A program made the position numbers and the translations under genes. Shown here piece after piece: positions 7,911 to 17,033 of a DNA stretch of 64,000 nt (the stretch's first letter is position 1; each line of letters opens with the position of its first letter). Under the pieces are notes generated by a model. It did not search any database, had not been told where the DNA came from, and worked only from the letters and a program-made list of their open reading frames with translations. This stretch comes from an uncultured Senegalimassilia sp. (lineage in GTDB: Bacteria > Actinomycetota > Coriobacteriia > Coriobacteriales > Eggerthellaceae), in NCBI RefSeq assembly GCF_934630535.1, contig NZ_CAKTVU010000010.1, positions 1 to 64,000 of the forward strand. Reading direction: 5' to 3'.

Positions 7911-9401
7911 CTATCTATTCCTTACGAAGCGTTTGAAGATGGAGCGGAAACTGTTCTTGTCGAGCAGGGCGAGCGTCAGATACACGACGACAACGCCCCA
8001 AAGAACCAGAGCGGCGGCGACGGCAGCCCAAAGAGCCCAGGTGCAAGCCAAGCTCGAGAGAAGATACCCAGGCATCGCGATAAGAGCAGTCTGCAAGACG
8101 TACAGCCCGAAGGCCGAAAGTGAGCTTAACACCGTGTCCCTGGAAATCCTGGTGGGCTCGAACAACAGCAAGTCAACCACACGGTAGGCGTTCGACACGC
8201 AGGAAGCTACGATGGTGCCTACGATACCAAACCCCATTGTCAGGGGGATGCCCAGGACAACGATAATCAGCGCCTGCATGCAGGTCTGCCACCTTGTCTC
8301 ATGATACATCCCTGCGGCTATGACAAGAAGCCCCTGGGAAGACTTGCCATGGTAGAGGAACACGTTCAGCACCACGAGAAAGCCGAGAAGCGCGTTATGG
8401 TAGTCCGCGTCGCGAAAATCCCCTGCATATAAATCAACAAAAGGCAGTATCAGTGAGAAGGCGCATCCACAGGCAACAGCTGACACCGAATAGACCAGCG
8501 CCCTGTAAGGCTTGTACGAAGCGCGAAGCGCCCCGTAATCGCCATTTGCAATCTGTCGCCCAAACGAAGCCTGCAGGCCCGTACCCAGCACATTGGGAAT
8601 CATCTGCAATCCGTTTGAAATCAGCAGGTACACCGCCAAAACGCTGACCTCGCTCATGCTTCCGCACAGCACGGTGGCCAAGATAACGGGCGCACCCGAC
8701 TGCACCGCACCCAGAATCTGCAGGAATAGAGCATCCCAGCGCTGCGGCAACTTGAAGTCCCCGTAATCTACCTTACAGTCAAACTCGGAGTAGCGCCGTC
8801 GCGTATACACAGCCAGGATGGCGCTTCGCGCGAACACGGCCGCGAGCGCCAACGCGTAGACCGCCACGACAGGCGTGCGCAAATACGAGAACACGATGAT
8901 GATTGCGGTATTCAGCAGCGTGTAGACAGTCGAGGCGAGCTGGATGAGCCAGTTTTTCTTGTCGGCAGTGAGGAACACCCTATACTTCGAGAGCGAGAAG
9001 AAGTCAACAACGACCTTCGCGCCCAAAAGGAAGGTCAACGCCACGATCTCCCATGGCAGCAGCGCGCCCGCCGAAACAAACACCGGGTAAATAACCGAGA
9101 GCCCTACCAGCAGGGCCAGGAATACAGCGCCCGATTTCTGGTAAAAGGCCCGCGACGCGGACGCGACAATGTTGACGCCCCTCCAGTCGTCCTGGGCGAG
9201 CGGCTTGTACAGGGCGAACGTCGCCGCACCCGATATTCCGGCCTCCACGAGCGCAAAATATCCGATGAACTGGGTAAGGGAGGTCACCAGGCCGTTGACC
9301 TCGGAGCCGTACACTCCGATGATGGCCCTTGGGACCAGGAAGCCGGCGACCACGGCGGTCAGCTGGTAGACAAGGTTCCAGAAAGTATTCTTGGCAAACA
9401 T
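7911..9401 (-). CDS. Polysaccharide flippase (Wzx/MATE-like, oligosaccharide flippase family)
   Basis: A 496-residue membrane protein with about 12-14 hydrophobic segments and the typical N-terminal FWNLVYQLTAVVAGFLVPRA pattern of Wzx/RfbX flippases. It should translocate undecaprenyl-linked repeat units across the membrane. The frame is open upstream to 9503, but the ATG at 9401 matches the family N-terminus and falls 17 nt after the pyruvyltransferase stop. It works with the polymerase immediately downstream. Confidence 0.9.
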   Translation of the reverse strand: MFAKNTFWNLVYQLTAVVAGFLVPRAIIGVYGSEVNGLVTSLTQFIGYFALVEAGISGAATFALYKPLAQDDWRGVNIVASASRAFYQKSGAVFLALLVGLSVIYPVFVSAGALLPWEIVALTFLLGAKVVVDFFSLSKYRVFLTADKKNWLIQLASTVYTLLNTAIIIVFSYLRTPVVAVYALALAAVFARSAILAVYTRRRYSEFDCKVDYGDFKLPQRWDALFLQILGAVQSGAPVILATVLCGSMSEVSVLAVYLLISNGLQMIPNVLGTGLQASFGRQIANGDYGALRASYKPYRALVYSVSAVACGCAFSLILPFVDLYAGDFRDADYHNALLGFLVVLNVFLYHGKSSQGLLVIAAGMYHETRWQTCMQALIIVVLGIPLTMGFGIVGTIVASCVSNAYRVVDLLLFEPTRISRDTVLSSLSAFGLYVLQTALIAMPGYLLSSLACTWALWAAVAAALVLWGVVVVYLTLALLDKNSFRSIFKRFVRNR

Positions 9402-9417
9402 AGGATAGTACCGGCCC

Positions 9418-10518
9418 CTAAAGCCCTGCGCACTCGGCGATGAACGAAAGAGCGTTAGCGCGGTCGCGATCCAAAGCCTGGTTAGCACGGCCGTAATCCA
9501 CATTGCGTACCGGCGTCTCGCCGGCGGCGTATAAGCAGTCCTCGATACCGTAGCGCGCCAAAAGGTCGGTGATTCTAACGTTACTCTGAACAGCAGCGTC
9601 GGAGGTCTTTACAACAAATTGCTTATTAAAGTTCAGGGAAAAGCATGCGCCATGGAAGGAATCTGTGCACACGAACGCCGCCCTACGCACCAGCTCCAGA
9701 AAAGCACCGGGACCAACGTCCCTCACATTAAGCACGCCAGGAAAATCTTTGGTGTTGTAATGCAGGCAGACGACGGGAATGCCCAACCGCCCCGCAACCT
9801 CCAAGGCCCTGTCCAGAAGCTTCTGCTCAGAGTTGAGCGTGTAGAGCAGCACGTATTTCTCGGGGATGGAATCAAGGCCTTCCCCTGTGGCAAGCTCCGA
9901 CCAATCGTCGCACGAGAGCAGAAGCGTCGGATCCGGCATGAAAACAGGCTCAAGACCCATGCTGCGCAACACTTCCATGGAGCTAGGTTCCCTCACCGAA
10001 AGGCCCGAAAATGTGGCAAGCCTCTCCGCAGCTTCCTTATCACACGCAGTGATTGCCTCGGCCGTCGCATCGCCCAGGCTAGCCGCATACGAGGCGACGC
10101 GGGCAACATCTGCAATACCTGCACCCAAGAAAACGGGGTCGTGTCCGTTTACGCGAGGGTTGAAAACCTGATCGCTGCCGATAAAGACGCAATCAAGCGT
10201 CTTGGCCTCATCGATCAGAGCCGCCCGGTCGAGTTTGCTCGTAAGATTCAAGTTGGCTTCGGCAAAGCACGAAAACGCCGCTACCCTGCGGCGTTCGAAC
10301 CCCCGCCTCAAAAAGTAGCGCGCAGCCCCCGATGGGCTAAGCGAGAAATGCGTTCCCAGCTCGCGATCGTCAAGCTCCCTGTTGCTGTAATTGAGGATCT
10401 CACAGTCGCAGCCCAAAGACTCCACGGCCCTACGAAGTGCGCACGCCTGGAGCGACGCCCCATAGTTCACGGTATTAGAGAATGTGAGTATGCCTACGTG
10501 TTTCAAAATGCGTTTCAC
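9418..10518 (-). CDS. Polysaccharide pyruvyl transferase family protein
   Basis: A 366-residue protein of the CsaB/WcaK family, which adds a ketal pyruvate from PEP to a sugar of a surface polymer. Visible features are the N-terminal GILTFSNTVNYGASLQACAL, the FIGSDQVFNP block, a PDPTLLL segment and CTDSFHGACFSLNFNKQFVV near the C-terminus. The first codon is GTG at 10518; TTG at 10506 with AGGTGA upstream is a realistic alternative. It pairs with the F420-dehydrogenase-like gene, a common combination in glycan loci. Confidence 0.88.
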   Translation of the reverse strand: MKRILKHVGILTFSNTVNYGASLQACALRRAVESLGCDCEILNYSNRELDDRELGTHFSLSPSGAARYFLRRGFERRRVAAFSCFAEANLNLTSKLDRAALIDEAKTLDCVFIGSDQVFNPRVNGHDPVFLGAGIADVARVASYAASLGDATAEAITACDKEAAERLATFSGLSVREPSSMEVLRSMGLEPVFMPDPTLLLSCDDWSELATGEGLDSIPEKYVLLYTLNSEQKLLDRALEVAGRLGIPVVCLHYNTKDFPGVLNVRDVGPGAFLELVRRAAFVCTDSFHGACFSLNFNKQFVVKTSDAAVQSNVRITDLLARYGIEDCLYAAGETPVRNVDYGRANQALDRDRANALSFIAECAGL

Positions 10519-10535
10519 CTATCCTGAAGCCTGAA

Positions 10536-11066
10536 CTAAACCAGGTTAATGATGTAACCCTCGGTCGCATTTTGCCTTTCGATAATCCTGCAAGGATTGC
10601 CAATGACGATCGAGTGGCTGGGAATGTCTTGATTGACAAACGTGTTCGACGCAATGAAAACGTCATCGCCGATGGTAACGTTCCCCGCAATCGTGGAGTT
10701 AATGCCTAGATAGACACAGTCGCCTATCGTGGGAACGCCCTTTCTTTTTCCACGGTTTTCCTGGCCGATGGTGCACCCTTTGTGAATGTTGACGTTGTGC
10801 CCCAGCTTAGCATCCACGTTGATCGTGATTCCATAGGGATGGCCGATATAGAACCCCTCGCCAATCTGAGTTGATGGGGAGATTTCAAGCCCGCATTTCC
10901 TTGAAAGATGCTTCCTAGGCAGCGTAAAAATAAGCTTTCGCAATCCCCCCGCCTGGCACATCCTCAAGTAGAAAACGTAACGGTACCCAAAATCGCCAAT
11001 CAGGCGCCCGAATTTCACACCCGGTGCACCGAAGTAGTGGATTGTGTCTTTAGAGAAAGTGCCCAC
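10536..11066 (-). CDS. Serine acetyltransferase-like (CysE/LbH) acyltransferase
   Basis: A 176-residue hexapeptide-repeat transferase resembling serine O-acetyltransferases used in capsule/EPS loci (FYIGHPYGITINVDAKLGHN, NIHKGCTIGQENRGKRKGVP, IGDCVYLGINSTIAGNVTIG, IGNPCRII). In this setting it probably acetylates a sugar rather than serine. I chose the GTG at 11066, one base after the upstream stop at 11068-11070 and preceded by GGGAAG; a longer frame to 11132 would overlap the preceding gene. No ATG lies in a plausible place. Confidence 0.8.
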   Translation of the reverse strand: MGTFSKDTIHYFGAPGVKFGRLIGDFGYRYVFYLRMCQAGGLRKLIFTLPRKHLSRKCGLEISPSTQIGEGFYIGHPYGITINVDAKLGHNVNIHKGCTIGQENRGKRKGVPTIGDCVYLGINSTIAGNVTIGDDVFIASNTFVNQDIPSHSIVIGNPCRIIERQNATEGYIINLV

Positions 11067-11067
11067 G

Positions 11068-11868
11068 TTAGTCTTCCCGTCCTTTCGCGACCTTCTCTCG
11101 AGCAACACCGAGGATGCGCTTCGACCCTTCAATCAAACCCCCGTCGCTCACTTCCATGAGAACTCGTCCGAGAATCTGCGCAGGCCGCCTGCCAATAAAA
11201 GGCGAGCATTTGCGCACTACGCTCCTCTTGATACGGTACTTGGGCTCGACCCAGCTGCCTGAAGAACGATGGACGCTGTATGTGCACGACTTAATATGAT
11301 ACCCGCCGAAACCGTACACGGGGTTGAATGCCCTGGAGTCCATAACGCGCCAATCTCCGAAAGACTGCTCTTTGTCCTCGCGTCTGAATCCAATTTTCTC
11401 AAGCTCAGCCGTGAACACCTCGTTGACGGTAGTCTTATCGAGAAAAACGGGATCGGTGGAAAACCGCATCGATTCATATCTGGCAACACATGCTCCGATT
11501 ATAGGATCATGCGGTTCAACCGCAACGATCAGTCCAGTCGTGGCGGTCAACGAAGATTCTTCTATTGCGGTGAAGGGAACGCTACCTAAAAGGGGCGTTA
11601 TGTCGCGGATGAGCTCACTGCCCACGTCCATGTAGACTCCGCCGTATTCATGCAACACCTTGAACCTGGCGTAGTCCGCAACGAAAGCCCACATCTTTGC
11701 TGCGTAGGCGTCCCTAGACCACGCACAGGTTTCGAAATCGAAGTTATCTTCATTCCATTGTCTCAACTCGAATCCGGGCGCAAACCTCTCCCATGAAGCC
11801 AAGGACTTCTCGGCTGTATCAGAAAGAGGCTTGCCCCCAAACCAACAGTAATGAATGACCTTTTTCAT
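11068..11868 (-). CDS. Glycosyltransferase with DXD motif (GT32/TcdA-TcdB-like)
   Basis: A 266-residue transferase. The N-terminus IHYCWFGGKPLSDTAEKSLA and the AFVADYARFKVLHEYGGVYM-D-V block (DXD-type nucleotide-sugar/metal site) are characteristic of the Gly_transf_sug (OCH1/capsular) family. It adds a sugar to the growing repeat unit on the cytoplasmic side. The ATG at 11868 begins the canonical KKVIHYCWFGG start; the open frame to 12000 is not homologous. It lies 37 nt after the preceding GT4 gene. Confidence 0.88.
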   Translation of the reverse strand: MKKVIHYCWFGGKPLSDTAEKSLASWERFAPGFELRQWNEDNFDFETCAWSRDAYAAKMWAFVADYARFKVLHEYGGVYMDVGSELIRDITPLLGSVPFTAIEESSLTATTGLIVAVEPHDPIIGACVARYESMRFSTDPVFLDKTTVNEVFTAELEKIGFRREDKEQSFGDWRVMDSRAFNPVYGFGGYHIKSCTYSVHRSSGSWVEPKYRIKRSVVRKCSPFIGRRPAQILGRVLMEVSDGGLIEGSKRILGVAREKVAKGRED

Positions 11869-11905
11869 AGTCGCATCGTACCTAAATAGCTGAAATCGAA
11901 CGAGA

Positions 11906-12961
11906 TCATTTACGGATGATCTCGTAAATTGTATCGATTTGGTCCATATAGGCATCGAGGGAAAACGACTCCTCGATACATGCGCGACCGCATTTGCCAA
12001 TTCTTTCTTTCAGGGCATTATCACTCATGAGTACATCGAGCTTTTCTGCCAGGGCAGTGACGTCACCGACTGAAGACAGGAAACCGTTCACGCCATCGTT
12101 GATGATTTGAGGAACGCCTCCAACAGGAGTTGCAATCGTGGCCAAACCGTACGACATTGCCTCGAGCACACTCATAGGCATACCTTCGTTTTTGGACGGA
12201 AGACAAAAAATACTGCTGCCTTGAAAAGCCTCAACTTTCTTTCCGCCAGCCGCCCATCCGATGAAATGGCATTTATCGCATATGCCGAGCTCATCTGCCA
12301 GCTTCTCATATGCACGCACATCACCATCTCCGCCGAAAATAAATCGAGCATCTGGATGCGTAGAAAGAGCGCAAGCCGCAGCACGCAAAAGCACGTCTGG
12401 GCTCTTGCGCTCGTCAAGGCGTCCCATGAACAAAACAGTATTAGAGGTATAGTCCGTCACGTTTTCGTCCGGAATATCCACTGCGTTATGAAGAACCTTT
12501 ACTTGTTCAATATCGCAGATACGCCTGTTAAGCAGGAAGTCCCTCCACTCCTCGGACAGAACGACAATCCTGCTGCAAAGACGAAATGTTTGGCAGATAT
12601 CACGCCTTTGGCCCTCTGTGCATTCCTCGTCGTACCACATAGCAAACTCGCTACCATGCAAATGAAGAAGAACCGGCTTTTTATGCGCAGCGGCTGCTGC
12701 AATGAAAGCCTTTTTCCGAAAGTAACTGCCGCGCGAAGCCATGTGAACGTGAACGAGGTCACAACTCTTCAGCCTTCTTAGGTACCTCGCATACGCAACC
12801 ATAGCCGTTGCCAGCTTCCTAGCCTTGCCCCCTTCTATGGTCGTTGGTAGAAAGGTAACTTTTTCGCCTCTACGGTGCGCCGCCTCAAGCATGTTCTTCT
12901 CAACTGTTGCAATGCCGCCCATAGATTCTGGACTAGGCCCAACCATCAAAATGCTAGGCAT
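11906..12961 (-). CDS. Glycosyltransferase family 4 (GT-B)
   Basis: A 351-residue GT-B transferase with the N-terminal MVGPSPESMGGIATVEKNM glycine-rich loop and a C-terminal glycosyltransferase group 1 domain (LFMGRLDERKSPDVLLRAAA, FCLPSKNEGMPMSVLEAMSY, E-rich nucleotide-sugar site, ATPVGGVPQII). The ATG at 12961 has GGGAGA upstream and overlaps the stop of the ATP-grasp gene by 8 nt. It acts in cytoplasmic assembly of the repeat unit. Confidence 0.92.
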   Translation of the reverse strand: MPSILMVGPSPESMGGIATVEKNMLEAAHRRGEKVTFLPTTIEGGKARKLATAMVAYARYLRRLKSCDLVHVHMASRGSYFRKKAFIAAAAAHKKPVLLHLHGSEFAMWYDEECTEGQRRDICQTFRLCSRIVVLSEEWRDFLLNRRICDIEQVKVLHNAVDIPDENVTDYTSNTVLFMGRLDERKSPDVLLRAAACALSTHPDARFIFGGDGDVRAYEKLADELGICDKCHFIGWAAGGKKVEAFQGSSIFCLPSKNEGMPMSVLEAMSYGLATIATPVGGVPQIINDGVNGFLSSVGDVTALAEKLDVLMSDNALKERIGKCGRACIEESFSLDAYMDQIDTIYEIIRK

Positions 12962-13907
12962 CGCTATCTCCCGCAAAACTAATACCTACCTGCCGGGATA
13001 AAGCACTATTTGCATTGGAGTCACTTCCCTCAGGCAACACAAAGAGCTCGCCAAGCTCTCGGTCCAGCTTATCCGGCTGCTCTTCAAGAGCATAGAAGGG
13101 ATCGTAGCCTCCGCCTGTGTAAAAAGTCATCTCACCAAAGTATGGCTTTCCGCCGATGTTGTACCAGTCAACACGAACGTGCGGGAAGTCCGCAGACAAT
13201 CTCTCGGAAAGTTCAAGCATGAGCTCATAGTTCTCAGGCTTAGGCGTGGGTTCATGGTCGGAAACCTCGTGATTAATGTCGCCGCGCTGCTCCCACTTTG
13301 GCGAAAAATACTGCATATCGTGGTTGGTGAACCGGTCAGCGTCCGTCTGCACGAGCGCCGCTTTGCCATCGAAACAATAAAACTTATAGTCAGTCGGGGT
13401 CTCCCTGCCAGGCTCATCAAGGTACGCTTCGGCAACTACACGCGGCACAATATCAAGGTATGCCCACTCACGACCTTGCCAGTACCAATTGCGGCCAAGA
13501 GCCACACGCAACCGTCTCTTGGCCTCCTCGAAGTCGAACTTCGCCTTATCGGTGCACACGAAAGTGCTTTGCGAATCATGGGTGCACTTAAGCACAAACT
13601 TCTCAGGCAACTTTTCCAGGTCAATCTCTTCGACTGAGCCATACACACCGTAGAGGGGGACCAAATACTCGGCACCAACAAGCTCTTCAACGAAGGAACG
13701 GACACCGTACTTGTCGGCGAGCTGCGTCAAGACTGGATTACGATAATTAAGTTTATACCACTGAAGCTTTTCATTAAAAGTCTTGGGGTTCTCAAAATCG
13801 GGTTCGTAATGGAGCTTCGCTTTGAAATACATGCACATGTACGCTTCATCAGGTATGAATCGTAGATTGTTCTTGAGAGAAAGGGTGAACCTCTTCTTCA
13901 GTTTCAT
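12954..13907 (-). CDS. TupA-like ATP-grasp protein of the polysaccharide locus
   Basis: A 317-residue protein matching the TupA-like ATP-grasp family: KTFNEKLQWYKLNYRNPVLT near the N-terminus, KCTHDSQSTFVC, PTDYKFYCFDGKAALVQTDA and a C-terminal VDWYNIGGKPYFGEMTFYTG metal/ATP region. TupA relatives ligate amino acids or similar groups to cell-wall polymers such as teichuronopeptide, so a peptide-like or amide decoration of the glycan is plausible. The ATG at 13907 has GGGAGG upstream and overlaps the wecB stop (ATGA). Confidence 0.85.
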   Translation of the reverse strand: MKLKKRFTLSLKNNLRFIPDEAYMCMYFKAKLHYEPDFENPKTFNEKLQWYKLNYRNPVLTQLADKYGVRSFVEELVGAEYLVPLYGVYGSVEEIDLEKLPEKFVLKCTHDSQSTFVCTDKAKFDFEEAKRRLRVALGRNWYWQGREWAYLDIVPRVVAEAYLDEPGRETPTDYKFYCFDGKAALVQTDADRFTNHDMQYFSPKWEQRGDINHEVSDHEPTPKPENYELMLELSERLSADFPHVRVDWYNIGGKPYFGEMTFYTGGGYDPFYALEEQPDKLDRELGELFVLPEGSDSNANSALSRQVGISFAGDSDA

Positions 13908-15004
13908 CGATTGCCTCCCAGCACATCCGCAATGCGCTCGCTCGCATGCCCGTCGCCGTAAGGATTTGAAGCCTGGCTCATCCCTACGTACTCATCCTCG
14001 TCGGATAGCAGCCTGCTAAACTCTCGGTAAATTATATCCTCCTCGGTTCCGACGAGCTTCAGGGTGCCAGCAGCCACGCCCTCGGGGCGCTCGGTGGTGT
14101 CACGCATCACCAGCACTGGCTTGCCCAGGCTCGGGGCCTCCTCCTGGATGCCACCCGAGTCCGTAAGGATGAGATGGCTCGCTGCCAGGAAGTTATGAAA
14201 GTCCAACACCTCCAACGGGTCGATGATGCGCAGCCTATCGAAGCCATCCAGCTCCTCATGGGCCGCCTTCCTCACGAGTGGGTTCATGTGTATGGGGTAG
14301 ATGGCCTTGGTGTCGGGGTGCTCCTCCATCACACGTCGGATTGCGCGGAACATATGGTGCATAGGCTCGCCAAGGTTCTCACGACGATGCGCCGTGATTA
14401 AGATCAGGCGGCTGTCGCTAGCCCACTCCAACTCCGGGTGGGTATAGTCCTCGCGCACCGTGGTGCGCAGAGCGTCGATGCCGGTGTTGCCGGTCACCCA
14501 AATCTTCTCGGCACACTTGCCCTCGTCGAGTAGATTCTGCTTACTCGCCTCGGTGGGCGCGAAGTAATACTCGCTAACGATATCCACGGCCTGACGATTG
14601 AACTCCTCAGGCCACGGACTGTAGATGTCGTAAGTGCGCAGGCCCGCTTCCACATGTCCCACGGGAATCTGCAGGTAGAAGCAAGCGAGCGCCGCAGCAA
14701 AGCTCGTGGTCGTGTCGCCGTGCACGAGCACCACGTCAGGCCCCTCCTCCTCGAGAACGGCCTTGAGCTTCTGCAGCACGTCGCACGTGACGTCAAATAA
14801 CGTCTGCCCCGGCTTCATGATGGCCAGGTCGTGGTCTGGCGTCACGTCGAAGACGCGCAGGACCTGATCAAGCATCTCGCGGTGCTGGCCCGTTACGGTC
14901 ACAACCGTCTGAAACTCGTCGGGGCGACTCTTGAGCTCGTTCACGAGCGGACACATCTTGATGGCCTCCGGGCGCGTCCCGAAGACAAGCATCACTTTCT
15001 TCAA
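13904..15004 (-). CDS. wecB: UDP-N-acetylglucosamine 2-epimerase (non-hydrolysing)
   Basis: A 366-residue enzyme that interconverts UDP-GlcNAc and UDP-ManNAc. Family motifs are MLVFGTRPEAIKMCPLV, VTGQHREMLDQVL, VHGDTTTSFAAALACFY, HVEAGLRTYDIYSPWPEEFN, ITAHRRENLG and LTDSGGIQEEAPSLGKPVLV. I prefer the TTG at 15004, which has GGGGAG 8 nt upstream and gives the family start LKKVMLVFG; an ATG at 15022 is possible but has a poor ribosome-binding site. With the adjacent dehydrogenase it supplies UDP-ManNAcA for the repeat unit. Confidence 0.95.
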   Translation of the reverse strand: MKKVMLVFGTRPEAIKMCPLVNELKSRPDEFQTVVTVTGQHREMLDQVLRVFDVTPDHDLAIMKPGQTLFDVTCDVLQKLKAVLEEEGPDVVLVHGDTTTSFAAALACFYLQIPVGHVEAGLRTYDIYSPWPEEFNRQAVDIVSEYYFAPTEASKQNLLDEGKCAEKIWVTGNTGIDALRTTVREDYTHPELEWASDSRLILITAHRRENLGEPMHHMFRAIRRVMEEHPDTKAIYPIHMNPLVRKAAHEELDGFDRLRIIDPLEVLDFHNFLAASHLILTDSGGIQEEAPSLGKPVLVMRDTTERPEGVAAGTLKLVGTEEDIIYREFSRLLSDEDEYVGMSQASNPYGDGHASERIADVLGGNR

Positions 15005-15034
15005 ACCTGCTTCTCCCCGCATCTCTAAAATGGC

Positions 15035-16252
15035 TTACAGCTTATAGACGTTCTCGCCGTCGCCGCACACGTTGCGCGGGTCGATCAGAATGCGCCCGCC
15101 GAAGGCCTCGGGCTTGCCCTTGATCTGGGAATGGCCCACCATCACTATCACCATCTCCAGGCCGTCCAGGAATTCCTCCATGGAGTGCACCTGGTTAGGA
15201 ACCTCGTCGCGCTCGACCCACGGGTCGTACACCTTCACGGCGCCGCCGCACAGGTGCTCCTCCATGGACTCGAGCATCTGCAGCGTCGGGCTCTCGCGCA
15301 CGTCGTCAACGTCCTCCTTGTAGGTCAGGCCGTAGATGCCCACCTTGGAGGCATCCCTGATCCCACGCTCGGCCATAACCTCGTGGGCACGATACAGCAC
15401 ATACTCAGGCATGCCCGCGTTGGTCTGAAGCGCCAGACGGATGAAGTTTGCCGTTTCGGGGTAGTCGCCCACCAGGAACCATGGGTCGACGGGGATGCAG
15501 TGGCCGCCCACGCCAGGGCCGGGCTGCAGAATGTTCACGCGCGGGTGCTTGTTGGAGATGCGAATGACCTCCGCCACGTCCATGCCGCCGATACGGCAGA
15601 TCTTGGCAAGCTCGTTGGAGAATGCGATGTTAATTGCGCGGAAGGTGTTCTCGACGACTTTGGTCATCTCGGCGGTGCGGATGTCGGTCACACTGATTTC
15701 GCCCTGACAGAAGGTTGCGTAAATCTTAGCAACCTCCTCACCCACCTCGGGGTCGTCTGCACCAATCGTACGGTTGTTGTGCAGCAGCTCGTAAACCATG
15801 TTTCCGGGGATGATGCGCTCCGGGGCGTGCACGAGCTTAACATCCTCACGCTCAGCCTCAATGAGCAGCGGACGCACAAAGCGATCCACCGTGTTGGGCG
15901 AAATAGTCGACTCGATTACGAGCACGGCGCCCTTCGGGGCGACCTCGAGCACCGTCTTGCAGGCGGCAATCACATAGCAGGGGTCAATCTTCTTGTCCAG
16001 CTTATCGTAGGGCGTCGGCACGCTCACGATGTAGGTATCGCACACCTGATACTCGGTCGTGAATTTGATGCCAGATTTCAACGCGTCGGCGAACAGCTCG
16101 TCAAGCCCCTCCTCCTTGAAGGTGGTATGCCCGGCATTCAGAGTTGCCACGAGTTCCTCGTTGTAGTCAGTTCCCACGACCTCCACGCCGTGCGTGGCCA
16201 TCATGAGCGCGGTGGGCAGTCCGATATAACCGAGACCGATAACGTTAACCAT
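15035..16252 (-). CDS. wecC: UDP-N-acetyl-D-mannosamine dehydrogenase
   Basis: A 405-residue nucleotide-sugar dehydrogenase. It has the NAD-binding GLGYIGLPTALMMATHGVEV start, the STISPNTVDRFV and HAPERIIPGN segments, and the catalytic cysteine motif PGPGVGGHCIPVDPWFLV. The match to the UDP-ManNAc dehydrogenase subgroup is supported by the adjacent wecB. It oxidises UDP-ManNAc to UDP-ManNAcA with two NAD. The ATG at 16252 lies 3 nt after the preceding transferase stop. Confidence 0.93.
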   Translation of the reverse strand: MVNVIGLGYIGLPTALMMATHGVEVVGTDYNEELVATLNAGHTTFKEEGLDELFADALKSGIKFTTEYQVCDTYIVSVPTPYDKLDKKIDPCYVIAACKTVLEVAPKGAVLVIESTISPNTVDRFVRPLLIEAEREDVKLVHAPERIIPGNMVYELLHNNRTIGADDPEVGEEVAKIYATFCQGEISVTDIRTAEMTKVVENTFRAINIAFSNELAKICRIGGMDVAEVIRISNKHPRVNILQPGPGVGGHCIPVDPWFLVGDYPETANFIRLALQTNAGMPEYVLYRAHEVMAERGIRDASKVGIYGLTYKEDVDDVRESPTLQMLESMEEHLCGGAVKVYDPWVERDEVPNQVHSMEEFLDGLEMVIVMVGHSQIKGKPEAFGGRILIDPRNVCGDGENVYKL

Positions 16253-16255
16253 TCT

Positions 16256-17029
16256 TTATTCGCCTTTCCCTGAGAACTTATATCGGTATGTAAGGGCAAC
16301 AAACTTTGCGTTACCCACGATGTAGCGCTTCCAAAGCCTGCCAGGCTCCTGTATAAACCGGTAGAACCATTCCAAGCCGTGATTCTGCATCCACTTTGGC
16401 GCGCGATCGGTCACCCCAGCCACCACGTCGAAACTGCCGCCAACGCCCATCACGAAAGGAATTCCTATTTGATTAAGGTATTTGTGCACCCAATACTCTT
16501 TCTTAGGAGAGCTGAACGCGACAAACATCATGTCCGCCCCAGATGCAGCCATGTCCGCCACAATCTGCGGCTCGTCGGCCTCAGTGAAGTAGCCATTGCG
16601 ATAACCGACTATCTGAATGCCGGGATAACGCTCCTCGAAAATCGCCCTGACCCTCGAGACAACTTCCTCCTTCGCGCCGAAGAGGTAAACCTTGTAGCCC
16701 TTCTCAGCGGACAGCTCCACCAGACGCTGGAACAGGTCAATGCCCGTCACACGCTCGCTCAGGGGCACGCCCAGCTTCTTGGCAGCCCACACGATGGAGG
16801 CGCCGTCGGCGTTGATAAGCGGGCAGGCGTTAACAATCTCGGCCAGCTTCGGGTCGGCCTCCATCAGGTTCACCTTCGAGGCGTTCACCACCACATGTTG
16901 GGTGGGCGCGCCGGCAGCAATAATCTTCTCAACCTCGGCAACCGTCTCGTCGAGCGAGAGAGCATTAACGTATGTGTTGAGAATGGGATAGCGCCTGGAT
17001 GCTTTTATAGTTTTTTGAGAATTCAACAA
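16256..17029 (-). CDS. WecG/TagA/CpsF family glycosyltransferase
   Basis: A 257-residue transferase of the WecG/TagA/CpsF family (GT26), which moves ManNAc or ManNAcA to a lipid-linked GlcNAc. Motifs are VVVNASKVNLMEADPKLAEI, ADGASIVWAAKKLG, ERVTGIDLFQRLVELSAEKG, YLFGAKEEVVSRV, AFSSPKKEYWVHKYLNQIGI and GVGGSFDVVAGVTDRAPKWM, with a C-terminal basic membrane-binding helix. Because wecB and wecC are adjacent, the donor is likely UDP-ManNAcA. The first codon is TTG at 17029; the exact start is uncertain. Confidence 0.92.
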   Translation of the reverse strand: MLNSQKTIKASRRYPILNTYVNALSLDETVAEVEKIIAAGAPTQHVVVNASKVNLMEADPKLAEIVNACPLINADGASIVWAAKKLGVPLSERVTGIDLFQRLVELSAEKGYKVYLFGAKEEVVSRVRAIFEERYPGIQIVGYRNGYFTEADEPQIVADMAASGADMMFVAFSSPKKEYWVHKYLNQIGIPFVMGVGGSFDVVAGVTDRAPKWMQNHGLEWFYRFIQEPGRLWKRYIVGNAKFVALTYRYKFSGKGE

Positions 17030-17033
17030 TTGC

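Noticed and set aside
10536..11066. Biosynthetic serine acetyltransferase (cysE) partner of cysK
   Set aside because: It sits inside the EPS operon among glycan genes and is shorter than true CysE, so a sugar acetyltransferase is more likely.
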